Origin: Azotobacter beijerinckii
GTDB taxonomy: Bacteria > Pseudomonadota > Gammaproteobacteria > Pseudomonadales > Pseudomonadaceae
NCBI RefSeq assembly: GCF_900110885.1
Contig: NZ_FOFJ01000009.1
Coordinates: 1-64,000, forward strand
Reading direction: 5' to 3'
DNA length: 64,000 bases
Each line of letters opens with the position of its first letter. Position 1 is the stretch's first letter. Both the position numbers and the translations under genes were made by a program. This document shows, piece after piece, positions 47,682 through 60,687 of this stretch. The notes below the pieces were generated by a model. It saw only the letters and a list, made by a program, of their open reading frames with translations. It ran no database searches and was not told where the DNA came from.

Positions 47682-48580
47682 GGTTTCACCACGACGGCTT
47701 CGGGATGCTCGCGCTCGACCGTCGCGATCCAGTCGCGCACCCGGTCGACGTCGGCGTCGACGCAGGGAATGAACGCCTCGGCGCGGAATACCCCCAGCGC
47801 GGCCGGGTCCTTGATGCTGACGAAGGCCTGGCGGATCTTCTCCTTCAGCTCCGGTGCAAGACCTTCGCGGAAGGTCCACATGTATTCGGGGATCGCCGGC
47901 GAATCGGCGAGTACGCGGACCTTCGCGGCGTCGAGTTTGCCTTCCTTCAGCAGGCGCTCGTAGATCGGCTTGGACAGGCCGCCGGCGGCGACTTTCTTGC
48001 CGGCGACGGCGAGCGCCACCGCGTCGTGGGCGCCGAGCACCCGCAGGGTGTAGTCGCGCTCCGAGACCAGGCCGGCGTCGGCGAGCATGTAGCGCGGCAC
48101 CCAGGTGCCCGAGGTGGAGGCCGGGTCGCCGAAGGCCACGTCCTGGCCGCGCAGGTCCTCGAGGGTCCGCGCCGGGCTGTCGGCCGGGACGATCACCACC
48201 GCCTGGAAGGTCGGGCCGACCTTGGCGTGGGTCGGGCGGGCGAAGGGTTCGAGGTGCGCGCGCTTGCTCTGCAGGATGTAGGTCACCGGCCCCAGGTAGG
48301 CGATGTCGATACGCCCGAAGCGCAGCGCCTCGCCGGTCGCCGCGTAGTTGGCGCCGACGGTCAGCTCGACGGGGATGCCGAGGGTCTTCTCCAGGTGCGC
48401 GCGCAGCGGCTCGTTGAGGCGCATCACGGTGGGGGCGGATTCGCCGGGTAGCAGGCCGATGGTCAGTTTCTTCGGCTGGGCGGTGTCGTCGGCGTGGGCG
48501 GCGAGGACCGGCAGGAGCAGCGCGGCGAGCAGCGGGCGCAGGCGCTTGAGCAGTCGGGTCATGGGGGCTTGTCCTTTCAC
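47678..48580 (-). CDS. PhnD-type periplasmic oxyanion-binding protein in vnf operon
   Basis: The protein has about 300 residues with a signal peptide (cleavage near AHA, about 31). PhnD landmarks: LTIGLLPGESAPTVMRLNEP, VGANYAATGEALRFGRIDIA, AYLGPVTYILQSK, DVAFGDPASTSGTW (the Ser/Thr-rich anion pocket) and VRVLADSPAIPEY. It would capture a tetrahedral oxyanion in the periplasm. It overlaps the ATPase gene by ATGA; an internal start at MTRLLKR (six residues later) is equally possible. Confidence 0.85.
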   Translation of the reverse strand: MKGQAPMTRLLKRLRPLLAALLLPVLAAHADDTAQPKKLTIGLLPGESAPTVMRLNEPLRAHLEKTLGIPVELTVGANYAATGEALRFGRIDIAYLGPVTYILQSKRAHLEPFARPTHAKVGPTFQAVVIVPADSPARTLEDLRGQDVAFGDPASTSGTWVPRYMLADAGLVSERDYTLRVLGAHDAVALAVAGKKVAAGGLSKPIYERLLKEGKLDAAKVRVLADSPAIPEYMWTFREGLAPELKEKIRQAFVSIKDPAALGVFRAEAFIPCVDADVDRVRDWIATVEREHPEAVVVKP

Positions 48581-49428
48581 TGGGGTTGGCCGGGGGCCGG
48601 AGCGGGGTGCAGGGGGAACAGGCGCGCCTGGGCCTGGGCGTCGAAGCGCGCTGGCGGGCCGTCGAAGGCGATCCGCCCATCGGCCAGGCCGACGATGCGG
48701 TCGGCCAGCCGGCGGGCCAGGTCGAGCTGGTGCAGGACCACCACCAGGGTCAGCGCGCGCTCGCGCACCAGGCGCTGGAACTCGCCGGCCAGGCGTTCGG
48801 CGAGCGCCGGATCGACCGAGGCGAAGGGCTCGTCGGCCAGCAGCAGGCGGGGCTCGCGCACCAGCGCGCGGGCGATGCCGACGCGCTGGCGCTCGCCGCC
48901 GCTGAGCCGGGACACCGGGCTCAGCGCCTTGGCGAGCAGGCCGACCTCGGCGAGCGCGGCGACGGCCTGCTCGCGCAGCGCCCGCGGCCAGGGCAGCGGG
49001 GAGAGCGGATGGCGGCGGTCGGCGAGGCCGAGCAGCACGTTGTCGAGCGCCGACAGGCGGGCGATCAGCGCGTGCTCCTGGAACACCGTGGCGCTGTGCC
49101 GGCGGTGGGCGAGCAGGCTGGCCGGGGTCTGCAGGCGGCCGATGCCGTCCACGCTGAGGGTGCCGGCGGCGGGCCGCAGCAGGCCGTTGAGGGTGGCCAG
49201 CAGGCTGCTCTTGCCGATCCCCGAGGGACCGACGAGGGCGGTGATGCTGCCGCGGCGGATGTCGAGGCTGAGGCCTTCGAGAATCCGGTTGCCGCCGCGC
49301 TCGACCGACACCCGGTCGAGGCTCAGCAGCACCGGCGAGCCGCCGGCAGCGGTTGCCGGCGCAGCCCGCTCGGGGACCGTGCTGCCCGCGAGGGCGCGCT
49401 CGAGGGGCAACTGGTAGACGCCGTTCAC
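48577..49428 (-). CDS. PhnC-type ABC ATPase in vnf operon
   Basis: The protein has 283 residues, starting with GTG overlapping the vnfY stop (GTGA). Walker A GPSGIGKSSLLATLNG near 75, PhnC-like IARLSALDNVLLG, signature RLSGGERQRVGIARAL near 180, Walker B LLLADEPFASVD and H-loop VVVLHQLDLA. It energises the PhnE-type permease. An N-terminal tail of about 35 residues is longer than usual. Translational coupling to vnfY ties uptake to vanadium nitrogenase expression. Confidence 0.85.
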   Translation of the reverse strand: MNGVYQLPLERALAGSTVPERAAPATAAGGSPVLLSLDRVSVERGGNRILEGLSLDIRRGSITALVGPSGIGKSSLLATLNGLLRPAAGTLSVDGIGRLQTPASLLAHRRHSATVFQEHALIARLSALDNVLLGLADRRHPLSPLPWPRALREQAVAALAEVGLLAKALSPVSRLSGGERQRVGIARALVREPRLLLADEPFASVDPALAERLAGEFQRLVRERALTLVVVLHQLDLARRLADRIVGLADGRIAFDGPPARFDAQAQARLFPLHPAPAPGQPQ

Positions 49429-49904
49429 GCTTCGCGCTCGATCAGGTAGTCGGGGTTGCGCACGCCGTAGCCCAGCGCCTTGCGCAGCCACAGCGGCGGG
49501 TTGTTCTGCATCATCCGCTGCAGGTGCTCGACCACCTCGTCGATCTCGCGGGGGTGCTGCATCTTCACCGGGAACACCCCGGCGTTCTTCACCTTGACCG
49601 CGGCGAAGTCGCTGAGGGCGAGGGTGAAGAGCACGGCGCAGCCTTCCATGGCGTCGACGCGCAGTTGGACCTGGTCGACCGAGGCGCCGCCGGTCGGGTC
49701 TCCCATGGAGCAACCGCCGCCGCCGGGGCCGCGCTTGCCGTCGCCGCCCTTGCCGCCGCCCTTGAACTGCACGACGTCGAGGAAGCTGGCCTCGTCGTAG
49801 GTGACGTCGTAGATGACGATCTGTTTGGCGGTGGCGAAATTGGCGTCGACCTGCAGCAGGTCGTTGCTGGTGATGGCGATCTTCAGATGGCCGATCTCGT
49901 TCAT
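49425..49904 (-). CDS. vnfY: NifX-family nitrogenase accessory protein VnfY
   Basis: The protein has 159 residues: HLKIAITSNDLLQVDANFAT at the N-terminus and VDAMEGCAVLFTLALSDFAA with NAGVFPVKM later give the NifX/NafY cofactor-binding fold. Between them is a Gly-rich insertion (GGGKGGDGKRGPGGGGCS) with one Cys. Published A. vinelandii VnfY is a NifX-family protein downstream of vnfK needed for full V-nitrogenase activity; this gene fits that description, though another gene lies between it and vnfK. Its product probably carries FeV-cofactor or stabilises apo-enzyme. Confidence 0.78.
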   Translation of the reverse strand: MNEIGHLKIAITSNDLLQVDANFATAKQIVIYDVTYDEASFLDVVQFKGGGKGGDGKRGPGGGGCSMGDPTGGASVDQVQLRVDAMEGCAVLFTLALSDFAAVKVKNAGVFPVKMQHPREIDEVVEHLQRMMQNNPPLWLRKALGYGVRNPDYLIEREA

Positions 49905-49966
49905 GTCCGTTCCTCGCGTCGGTGGGGCTCAGGCTGACGCCGGGCGCGGCCCGGCGCGCGGCGTTC

Positions 49967-50872
49967 TCAGGTCATCGGCAGGCCGACGACGTTCTTCTCG
50001 TGGGCGAAGCGCAGGCGGAAGGCGTCCGGCAGCCGTGCCTCGGCGTCGGTGCGGGCCTGCCAGCGGGCCAGTTCCGCGGCGGCGAGGCGCCCGGCTTTCA
50101 GGGCCTCGACCGGCACGATGTACAGGCGGCTGTCGAGGGTGATGTAGAAGTCGATCGGGTGGCGGGCGGCGTTTTCGCCGTACTTGCCCAGGTCGATGCA
50201 GTAGTGGCCGTCCTCTTCGAGGCGCAGGCGGGGGTTGTCGCAGTCCAGGCGCAGGTGGCGGTTGAACCAGCCTTTGTGGCGGAACTGGAAGAGCACCCGG
50301 TCGTCGTCGGCGAAGGCGCGGATCTCGGCGACGATGTCGGCGTAGTACTGGCCGAACAGCAGTTCCTGGTAGGCCTCGCTGTAGGGCTGGTCGAAGGATT
50401 CGAGGTAGCCGGCGACGCAGGCGGCGAGCAGTTCGAGGCCGCTCTGGGTGATCAGCAGGTTCAGCGCGCAGCGGTTGTAGGTGCAGCTGGCGCGGACCAG
50501 CCCGTCGTCGCGGATCTCGATGGCGCCGTTGTGCTGGATCGCCGCGGCGCGGAACACGCGCAGGATGCGGAAGACTTCGGCGATCAGCTTTTCCGTCGCG
50601 CTGCGCCGCGGCAGGGCGAGGTAGCGTTGCCAGCTGCCGAGTTCGGCCAGCGAGGGGTCGCGGCATTCCTGCCAGTCGGCCAGCAGGGCGTAGGCGCTGG
50701 TCAGCGCTAGCACCAGGCGGCCCGGTATGCGGCGGGTGGCGTCGGTCTCCGGCGGCGCGAAGTTCAGGCGCCGGGGACTGGTGTAGGGTTCGATGTGGCG
50801 GTGTTCCGGTCGGGCGCACAGCTCGCCGAAGCTCGCGCGGTATTGGGCGACCATTTCCTGTCGCTGTTTCAT
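49967..50872 (-). CDS. Unknown 301-residue protein between vnfK and vnfY
   Basis: Soluble protein with no signal or membrane segment. Visible features: two conserved-looking Cys in RASCTYNRCALNLLI near 145, an aromatic acidic region EAYQELLFGQYYADIVAEI near 185, and HPIDFYITLDSRLYIVPVEA near 250. I do not recognise the family. It starts 92 bases after vnfK and precedes vnfY by 62 bases, with no terminator, so it is probably made with vanadium nitrogenase and may help its assembly. ATG 50872 is preceded by GGGAGTGATGCC. Confidence 0.75.
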   Translation of the reverse strand: MKQRQEMVAQYRASFGELCARPEHRHIEPYTSPRRLNFAPPETDATRRIPGRLVLALTSAYALLADWQECRDPSLAELGSWQRYLALPRRSATEKLIAEVFRILRVFRAAAIQHNGAIEIRDDGLVRASCTYNRCALNLLITQSGLELLAACVAGYLESFDQPYSEAYQELLFGQYYADIVAEIRAFADDDRVLFQFRHKGWFNRHLRLDCDNPRLRLEEDGHYCIDLGKYGENAARHPIDFYITLDSRLYIVPVEALKAGRLAAAELARWQARTDAEARLPDAFRLRFAHEKNVVGLPMT

Positions 50873-50964
50873 GGCATCACTCCCGGGAATGGCATGGCGG
50901 CCGGATTGGAATACGGGGGCGGACGCCCCTGCCGGAGCAGGGGGCCAGCCGCTGGTGGCTCAAC

Positions 50965-54573
<3,609 letters not shown>

Positions 54574-54615
54574 TCAAGGCCTATGGGCGAGGAGCCCTGG
54601 CGGCGGCTGCAACGG

Positions 54616-55338
54616 TCAGCTCGAACTGCCGGGTTTTCCCGAGGGCCTTCGAATCCGATTCCATTGAATGGCCCTGCTTCTCCAGTGTTCGCCGATATTC
54701 TGAGTGAAGTCCGGCCGTACCAGCTTGGCTCTGGCCTGGCACCCGTCGGCCGTTTCCCGGCGGATCACCACACCTTCCGGCGGTCCCTGGCGATAGTGGC
54801 TTGGCTGGGCGAACAGCAGTTTTTTCAGGTCGTCCAAGGTCGTTCGTCCATGCAGCACTTGGGGGACCACGGAAAGCTCAAGCGTTTTTGCCAGGGCATT
54901 GCGGCGGCGCGTGCTCCAAAAGCGCCGTTCACGTCGATCATAGACATCGAACAGAAGGAACCAGTCAGGCAGGGTTGCATAGCCCAGCGAGTGCCGGGCC
55001 GCACACCACTCGCCAAACAGGATCAGGTGCTCGTCCAATTCATCCGTAAGGGCATAGCGATGCTGCGCCAGCCATGAGGTGAGACGGGAAAACTGGCCGG
55101 AAAACGGCTCCTGCAGGTACTGGCCACGGTTTTGAATGCGCAACTGGCCCTCTGGCCCGAGGGAGATGCCGAGGTTGGCGCCATCGAGTTTTTCTTCGAC
55201 AACCACCTCGCCTGCCAGCAGGGCGCTGGCTTCGGCAGCGTCCAACACCTTGTCGTCGCGAGGCTTGCCAGTGGCCAGCCAGGTGATATGGGGCGTGTGG
55301 GGAAAGCGGAAGAAGTCGTGCATCTCTGTTTCAAGCAT
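54616..55338 (-). CDS. T4 Rnl-type RNA ligase family protein
   Basis: The protein has 240 residues. Nucleotidyltransferase motif I VVEEKLDGANLGISL near 45 supplies the Lys to be adenylylated, RIQNRGQYL follows, then motif IIIa-like LFDVYDRRERRFW near 130, motif IV EGVVIR near 195 and motif V ARAKLVRPDF near 207. It would seal RNA breaks. It overlaps the PIN gene by 8 bases; start at 55323 is an alternative. The last gene of a three-gene cassette inserted between vnfF and vnfD. Confidence 0.85.
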   Translation of the reverse strand: MLETEMHDFFRFPHTPHITWLATGKPRDDKVLDAAEASALLAGEVVVEEKLDGANLGISLGPEGQLRIQNRGQYLQEPFSGQFSRLTSWLAQHRYALTDELDEHLILFGEWCAARHSLGYATLPDWFLLFDVYDRRERRFWSTRRRNALAKTLELSVVPQVLHGRTTLDDLKKLLFAQPSHYRQGPPEGVVIRRETADGCQARAKLVRPDFTQNIGEHWRSRAIQWNRIRRPSGKPGSSS

Positions 55339-55867
55339 CGGGCAAGGCTGGCACGGCCTGCGACGGGAACTTCTTCCGGTAGAAGCGACAGGCGTCGTCC
55401 GGACACAGAAACTTGACGGCAATACCTTGAGCCCGCAGTGCCTGCCACCAGTCCAGCCATTTGCAATCGGCTGCCTGCAGAACCGGTGGCTTGTCCGGAT
55501 GGGCATGCGCCACGGCGGCAAACTTGCGATCCGGTGCATCGAATTGCGGCTGCAATAGCTGATCGGGAAACTCGGCAAACTCGTCCGGCGCCAATTCGGT
55601 AATGGACACCTGTTCGACATGCTTCGGATTGCTGGCATTTTGCAGCAGCCACTTCAGGAAGACATCGCCAACTCCTTTGGGCGGCTTGAGCTGAGTCTTG
55701 TTCAGATATTCGCCCAGAATGCGGTAGCCATCATCAATCACGGTCACGCCCTTGGACTGCATATCCCGCAGATAGCGTACACATTCGGCCACGCATTCGG
55801 GCGACACCTCGGGATGTTGTAGATTGGCCACCAGCAACACATTGGTGTCGATTACTGCCTTGATCAT
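55331..55867 (-). CDS. PIN-domain nuclease
   Basis: The protein has 178 residues: AVIDTNVLLVANL at the N-terminus (first acidic residue), FDAPDRKFAAVAHAH near 110 and LQAADCKWLDWW near 133 give the acidic PIN active site. By family it cleaves RNA. It overlaps the ATPase stop (ATGA) and the ligase start, so the three proteins are translated together. It does not look like a VapC toxin, as no small antitoxin is next to it. Confidence 0.82.
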   Translation of the reverse strand: MIKAVIDTNVLLVANLQHPEVSPECVAECVRYLRDMQSKGVTVIDDGYRILGEYLNKTQLKPPKGVGDVFLKWLLQNASNPKHVEQVSITELAPDEFAEFPDQLLQPQFDAPDRKFAAVAHAHPDKPPVLQAADCKWLDWWQALRAQGIAVKFLCPDDACRFYRKKFPSQAVPALPDA

Positions 55868-57252
55868 TCGTCGTCCTTGCGCTGCTCGATCTTGCGCTGC
55901 ATGGCGGCAAGGGTTCGCGCCGAGATATCGGCCATTTCATCGCCAAAGAAGTTTTCCGGCCAATTCTCGATTTCGCCGAACATGTTCAGCCGCAGTGGTT
56001 CCAGTTCTGCGGCGGAGCCGGGGCGGCGGCAGAAATACACGGCCACATCGTCCGGCGTGATCTCGCCTTCGGCGACACGGCGCTGCAGGCGGTTGAGGAA
56101 GTGCTCGGAGTGGCTTTCCACGATCAACTGAATGTTCCGCTCCTTGCTGTCCTCGCGCGACTTGATGGCGGAAATGAACACGTCCGCCAATTCGGCCTGA
56201 ACTTGCGGATGCAGGTGGATTTCCGGTTGCTCCATCCAGACGGTGGAGTTGGGAGGGCAGTAAAACGCTTGCACCAGCGCCGGCAATACCTGCGATACGC
56301 CAAAACCCACGTCGGTGATCTTCACATCGCTCGCGCTGGCATGCGCTTTTACCAGTACTTCGTATTCCTTGCGGCCTTCCGCCACCGGCTTGACGACAAA
56401 ACGTTCAATGATGCCTAAATCCTTAAGCCACTGGGCAATGAACGCATCAAACCGATATTGCCTTTTTTTGGGGCCACGATTGAGCATGCGCTCCTGCTCG
56501 CTGGCAGCAAGAATGGCGGCTATCGAGAACTCGCCTTTTTGTCCGACGCTTTCCGGCGTTTCGCCGGACCAGGAGTAAATGCGCTTTGGGTGCTCGCGCA
56601 GCGGTCCGAGGTAATAAACGCTGCCCAGTGCAGCCTCCGTCTGCAAGGCGAGGTCGGAAAGAAATTCGGCGTTTTGAAAACGTGCCCGGCTCTGATCGGA
56701 GATGCGGTAAAACTTGTCCGGCTCATCCAGCGGCCAGGCTCGCCCGGTATTGCGCACCAGCCGGTACTGCTCCGAGCGGATTTCCGGCTTGTCTTTCTCG
56801 TCGCGAAAATAGTCCACCACCAGAGTAGCGTGTTGCTGTTGGCGCAACTCATAAGCCAGACGCTGGATGCGTGGCTGTTCTTTCTTGTCCGCCTGGAGGG
56901 ATACATTCAGGCGCAACTCATCGCCGACGAATTTAAGGTGACTGAGTGGGTCGCGTATTTCCAGCTTGCCTGGCACGCGCCAGCCAAGCTCAAACTGCAG
57001 GGGGTGGCCGAGATCGTGGTTATGCAGGCATTCGGCAAAGGTGCCCAGCTCGATTAGCGAGTTTTCATCGCCCAAATGCAGTGGACGTTTGCGGTCGGCA
57101 GACAATACCGTTTGCTTCAATGCCAGGAGCAAATGCCCAAGGCTGCTTTTACCAGCGCTGTTGGCGCCAAAAATCACGGTAAGGGGGGCCAGGCGAATCG
57201 GGCCGGTGTCTTTCCAGGCCTTGAAGTTCTGGATATGCAAAGAGGTCAGCAT
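55864..57252 (-). CDS. AAA (SMC/RecF-like, DUF3696) ATPase
   Basis: The protein has about 462 residues. N-terminal LTSLHIQNFKAWKDTGPIRL with Walker A FGANSAGKSSLGHLLLALKQ near 30, signature region near 290, Walker B VWMEQPEIHLHPQVQ near 340 and LIVESHSEHFLNRLQRR, then the C-terminal DUF3696 segment. Such ATPases pair with nucleases in defence systems. First gene of the ATPase–PIN–ligase cassette. The start at 57252 places the motif normally; a longer frame to 57285 exists. Confidence 0.85.
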   Translation of the reverse strand: MLTSLHIQNFKAWKDTGPIRLAPLTVIFGANSAGKSSLGHLLLALKQTVLSADRKRPLHLGDENSLIELGTFAECLHNHDLGHPLQFELGWRVPGKLEIRDPLSHLKFVGDELRLNVSLQADKKEQPRIQRLAYELRQQQHATLVVDYFRDEKDKPEIRSEQYRLVRNTGRAWPLDEPDKFYRISDQSRARFQNAEFLSDLALQTEAALGSVYYLGPLREHPKRIYSWSGETPESVGQKGEFSIAAILAASEQERMLNRGPKKRQYRFDAFIAQWLKDLGIIERFVVKPVAEGRKEYEVLVKAHASASDVKITDVGFGVSQVLPALVQAFYCPPNSTVWMEQPEIHLHPQVQAELADVFISAIKSREDSKERNIQLIVESHSEHFLNRLQRRVAEGEITPDDVAVYFCRRPGSAAELEPLRLNMFGEIENWPENFFGDEMADISARTLAAMQRKIEQRKDDE

Positions 57253-57285
57253 CGGCTCGGTTCTCCAGCGTGCAATTCGTTCCAA

Positions 57286-57605
57286 GCCTCCAGCACTAAC
57301 CCAGAGGGATATTCGCCAGACCTGAGCAACTCGTCGTTCTCGAGCATATGCAAAGGGTGGTTGTGGGAGCAGTGTGCAGCGTGGCTAGTAGATTGAGGTG
57401 CTGTAAGGCTACCACTTCGCATGTGGCTTGGACGCAACGGGCAGGATGACCGTACGAAGCGAGTGCACGGAGTGCGGTCGCCCTCGGATGGAGAAAAACG
57501 AAAACGGCGATCGCCCCTGAGGAAAGCGATCGCCGTTTGGGACCCGGTGGCAGAGCGGCGCGGGATGCTCTGTCGCCGGCAAGCGGGTGCGGGCTCGTTC
57601 AGTCT
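57286..57605. other. Gap between cassette ATPase and vnfF
   Basis: About 320 bases with no convincing gene. It holds the terminator of vnfH–vnfF (57493–57538) and, between 57253 and 57480, presumably the promoter of the three-gene cassette; no -24/-12 signal was seen there, so the cassette seems not to be sigma54-driven. Confidence 0.5.
57493..57538 (-). terminator. Terminator of vnfH–vnfF
   Basis: Minus-strand stem AAACGGCGATCGC/GCGATCGCCGTTT with an 11-base loop, followed by TCGTTTTT. It ends the vnfH–vnfF transcript before the cassette. Confidence 0.9.
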
Positions 57606-57803
57606 TCAGTCATCGAGCGGCTGGATGCAGAAGTCCACGGGACAGACGCCGAGGCAGCGCGGTTCGCCTGCATCGGCGCACTCGTTGCAGCTGTCGGCAT
57701 CGATCGTGTAGATCCCGCCCTGGAGGGCGATCGAGCCGGTCGGGCAGACCGGCTTGCAGTCGCCGCAGACGGTGCATTCGTAGCCGTCGATGGCCATGGC
57801 CAT
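57606..57803 (-). CDS. vnfF: Ferredoxin of the vnfH operon (two [4Fe-4S])
   Basis: The protein has 65 residues with Cys patterns CTVCGDCKPVCPTG and CNECADAGEPRCLGVCP, two cluster-binding sites of the kind seen in FdxN-like nif ferredoxins. It probably donates electrons during V-nitrogenase work or cofactor assembly. It follows vnfH by about 130 bases in the same unit. Two Met codons (57803 and 57797) are possible starts. Confidence 0.9.
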   Translation of the reverse strand: MAMAIDGYECTVCGDCKPVCPTGSIALQGGIYTIDADSCNECADAGEPRCLGVCPVDFCIQPLDD

Positions 57804-57932
57804 AGGGTCAGCTCCTGAGGTTGGAGAATTCGGGGCGATTCAAAAGGGAGGACGGCGTGCGCCGCCGGCCGCGAGAAGCCATTCCGGACAGCCCGCGACG
57901 CACGCTCCTCCGCAAACACTGCGCGGGGTGGA

Positions 57933-58931
<999 letters not shown>

Positions 58932-58996
58932 TTATGTGGATTTATTTGCCTGATATTTCAGTTTTTTCGCCATCCATTTTGGATCGCTCGGTCGCC

Positions 58997-59055
58997 GTAC
59001 CGCGCGCCGGCGTACCCGGAGGTACAGCCGGAGGGCGATCCGTTCCGGGCGGTAC
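58997..59055. promoter_or_regulatory. VnfA-type activator sites upstream of vnfH
   Basis: Four GTAC half-sites at 58997, 59012, 59022 and 59052. Those at 59012 and 59022 form a perfect GTAC-N6-GTAC (GTACCCGGAGGTAC), the published VnfA recognition pattern, 150–210 bases upstream of the vnfH start. Confidence 0.85.
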
Positions 59056-59250
59056 TCGGTTCCCTCTTGTCTGGCGCAGGAGGGGATGTCGGTGGCGTTC
59101 TCCATTAAGGAAGGGGGCGGAATGGCGGGAAGTGTCGTGCGCTGATCGAACGCTAAGGCGGTTATCGCCTTGTTCTGCCGGTTGGGGTGGTCGTAGCGTG
59201 GGCACCGGATCGCTCTGCAACGCCCAATAACAACGAACAAGGAGAGCCTC

Positions 59251-60627
59251 ATGACCACCACCCTCGTGCTTCCGGGCGAGGCCGCCGCCCCCGGCGACGC
59301 CCAGCCCCCGCAAACCCTCGACGTACAAGCCTTTATCGATTCCCGGCCGCTGAGCCTCCACCAGTGGCGCGTCGTCCTGCTGTGCTTCCTGATCGTCTTC
59401 CTCGACGGCCTGGACACCGCCGCCATGGGCTTCATCGCCCCGGCGCTGATCCAGGACTGGGGCATCGACCGCGCTAGCCTCGGCCCGGTGATGAGCGCCG
59501 CGCTGATCGGCATGGTGTTCGGTGCCCTCGGCTCCGGCCCGCTGGCCGACCGCTTCGGCCGCAAGGGCGTGCTGGTCGGCTCGGCGCTGCTGTTCGGCCT
59601 GTTCAGCCTGGCCTCGGCCTACAGCAGCGGCGTCGGCGAGCTGGTGGTGCTGCGCTTCCTCACCGGCCTGGGCCTCGGCGCGGCGATGCCCAACGCCACC
59701 ACGCTGCTCTCGGAATACACCCCGGTGCGCCATAAGTCGCTGCTGGTGACCAGCATGTTCTGCGGCTTCAACCTGGGCATGGCCGGCGGCGGCTTCGTCT
59801 CCGCCTGGATGATCCCGGCCTTCGGCTGGCACAGCCTGCTGCTGGTCGGCGGCGTGCTGCCGCTGGTCCTGGCGCTGGCCCTGCTGTTCTGGCTGCCCGA
59901 GTCGGCCCGCTACCTGGTGGCGCGCGGTCACGACGTCGAGCGCATTCGCCGGGTGCTGCGGCCGATCGGCGAGGAAGCGGCGCAGGCCAAAGGCTTCAGC
60001 ATCCCGGAACAGCGCCAGGAGAAGTCCGGCAACGTCTTCGCGGTGATCTTCGGCGGCACCTTCCGCGTCGGCACCCTGCTGCTCTGGCTCACCTACTTCA
60101 TGGGCCTGGTGATCGTCTACCTGCTGACCAGCTGGCTGCCCACGCTGCTGCGCGACAGCGGCGCGAGCATGGAGCGGGCCGCCTTCATCGGCGCGCTGTT
60201 CCAGTTCGGCGGCGTGCTCAGCGCGGTGGCGGTGGGCTGGGCGATGGACCGGGTGAACCCGCACAAGGTGATCGGCCTGTTCTACCTGATGGCCGGTCTC
60301 TTCACCTACGCGGTCGGCCAGAGCCTGGGCCAGACCGCCCTGCTGGCGACCCTGGTGCTGCTCGCCGGGATGAGCGTCAACGGCGCCCAGTCGGCCATGC
60401 CGTCCCTGGCCGCTCGCTTCTACCCGACCCACGGCCGCGCCACCGGGGTGTCCTGGATGCTCGGCATCGGCCGCTTCGGCGCGATCCTCGGCGCCTGGAT
60501 CGGCGCGACCCTGCTCGGCCTGGGCTGGACCTTCGCGGAGGTGCTCACCGCCCTGATGGTGCCGGCCGGCATCGCCACCGCGGCGATCCTCGTCAAGGGT
60601 CTGGTCAGCCACGCCGACGCGACCTGA
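59251..60627 (+). CDS. MFS transporter, aromatic-acid:H+ symporter type
   Basis: The protein has 458 residues with 12 predicted helices. Family signature FLDGLDTAAMGFIAPAL near 50 (conserved Asp of AAHS transporters) and the loop LADRFGRKGVLVGSALLFG near 92 put it in the PcaK/BenK group that imports aromatic acids. GGAGAG precedes the ATG. It lies between vnfH and vnfENX, divergent from vnfH; its link to nitrogen fixation is unknown. Confidence 0.87.
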   Translation: MTTTLVLPGEAAAPGDAQPPQTLDVQAFIDSRPLSLHQWRVVLLCFLIVFLDGLDTAAMGFIAPALIQDWGIDRASLGPVMSAALIGMVFGALGSGPLADRFGRKGVLVGSALLFGLFSLASAYSSGVGELVVLRFLTGLGLGAAMPNATTLLSEYTPVRHKSLLVTSMFCGFNLGMAGGGFVSAWMIPAFGWHSLLLVGGVLPLVLALALLFWLPESARYLVARGHDVERIRRVLRPIGEEAAQAKGFSIPEQRQEKSGNVFAVIFGGTFRVGTLLLWLTYFMGLVIVYLLTSWLPTLLRDSGASMERAAFIGALFQFGGVLSAVAVGWAMDRVNPHKVIGLFYLMAGLFTYAVGQSLGQTALLATLVLLAGMSVNGAQSAMPSLAARFYPTHGRATGVSWMLGIGRFGAILGAWIGATLLGLGWTFAEVLTALMVPAGIATAAILVKGLVSHADAT

Positions 60628-60644
60628 ACCCCGCCGGCGCCTCC

Positions 60645-60683
60645 AAAGGCCCGCCGCGACCTCGGTCCGGCGGGCCTTTTTTT
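60645..60683. terminator. Bidirectional terminator
   Basis: 12-base perfect stem AAAGGCCCGCCG/CGGCGGGCCTTT with an 11-base loop, T-runs to the right. It separates the convergent MFS and VOC genes. Confidence 0.92.
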
Positions 60684-60687
60684 CGTC

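Noticed and set aside
49967..50872. Calling the 301-residue gene vnfY because it directly follows vnfK
   Set aside because: VnfY is described as a NifX/NafY-family protein; only the next gene (49425–49904) shows that fold.
58942..60612. 556-codon open frame on the minus strand
   Set aside because: Antisense shadow of the MFS transporter; no motifs.
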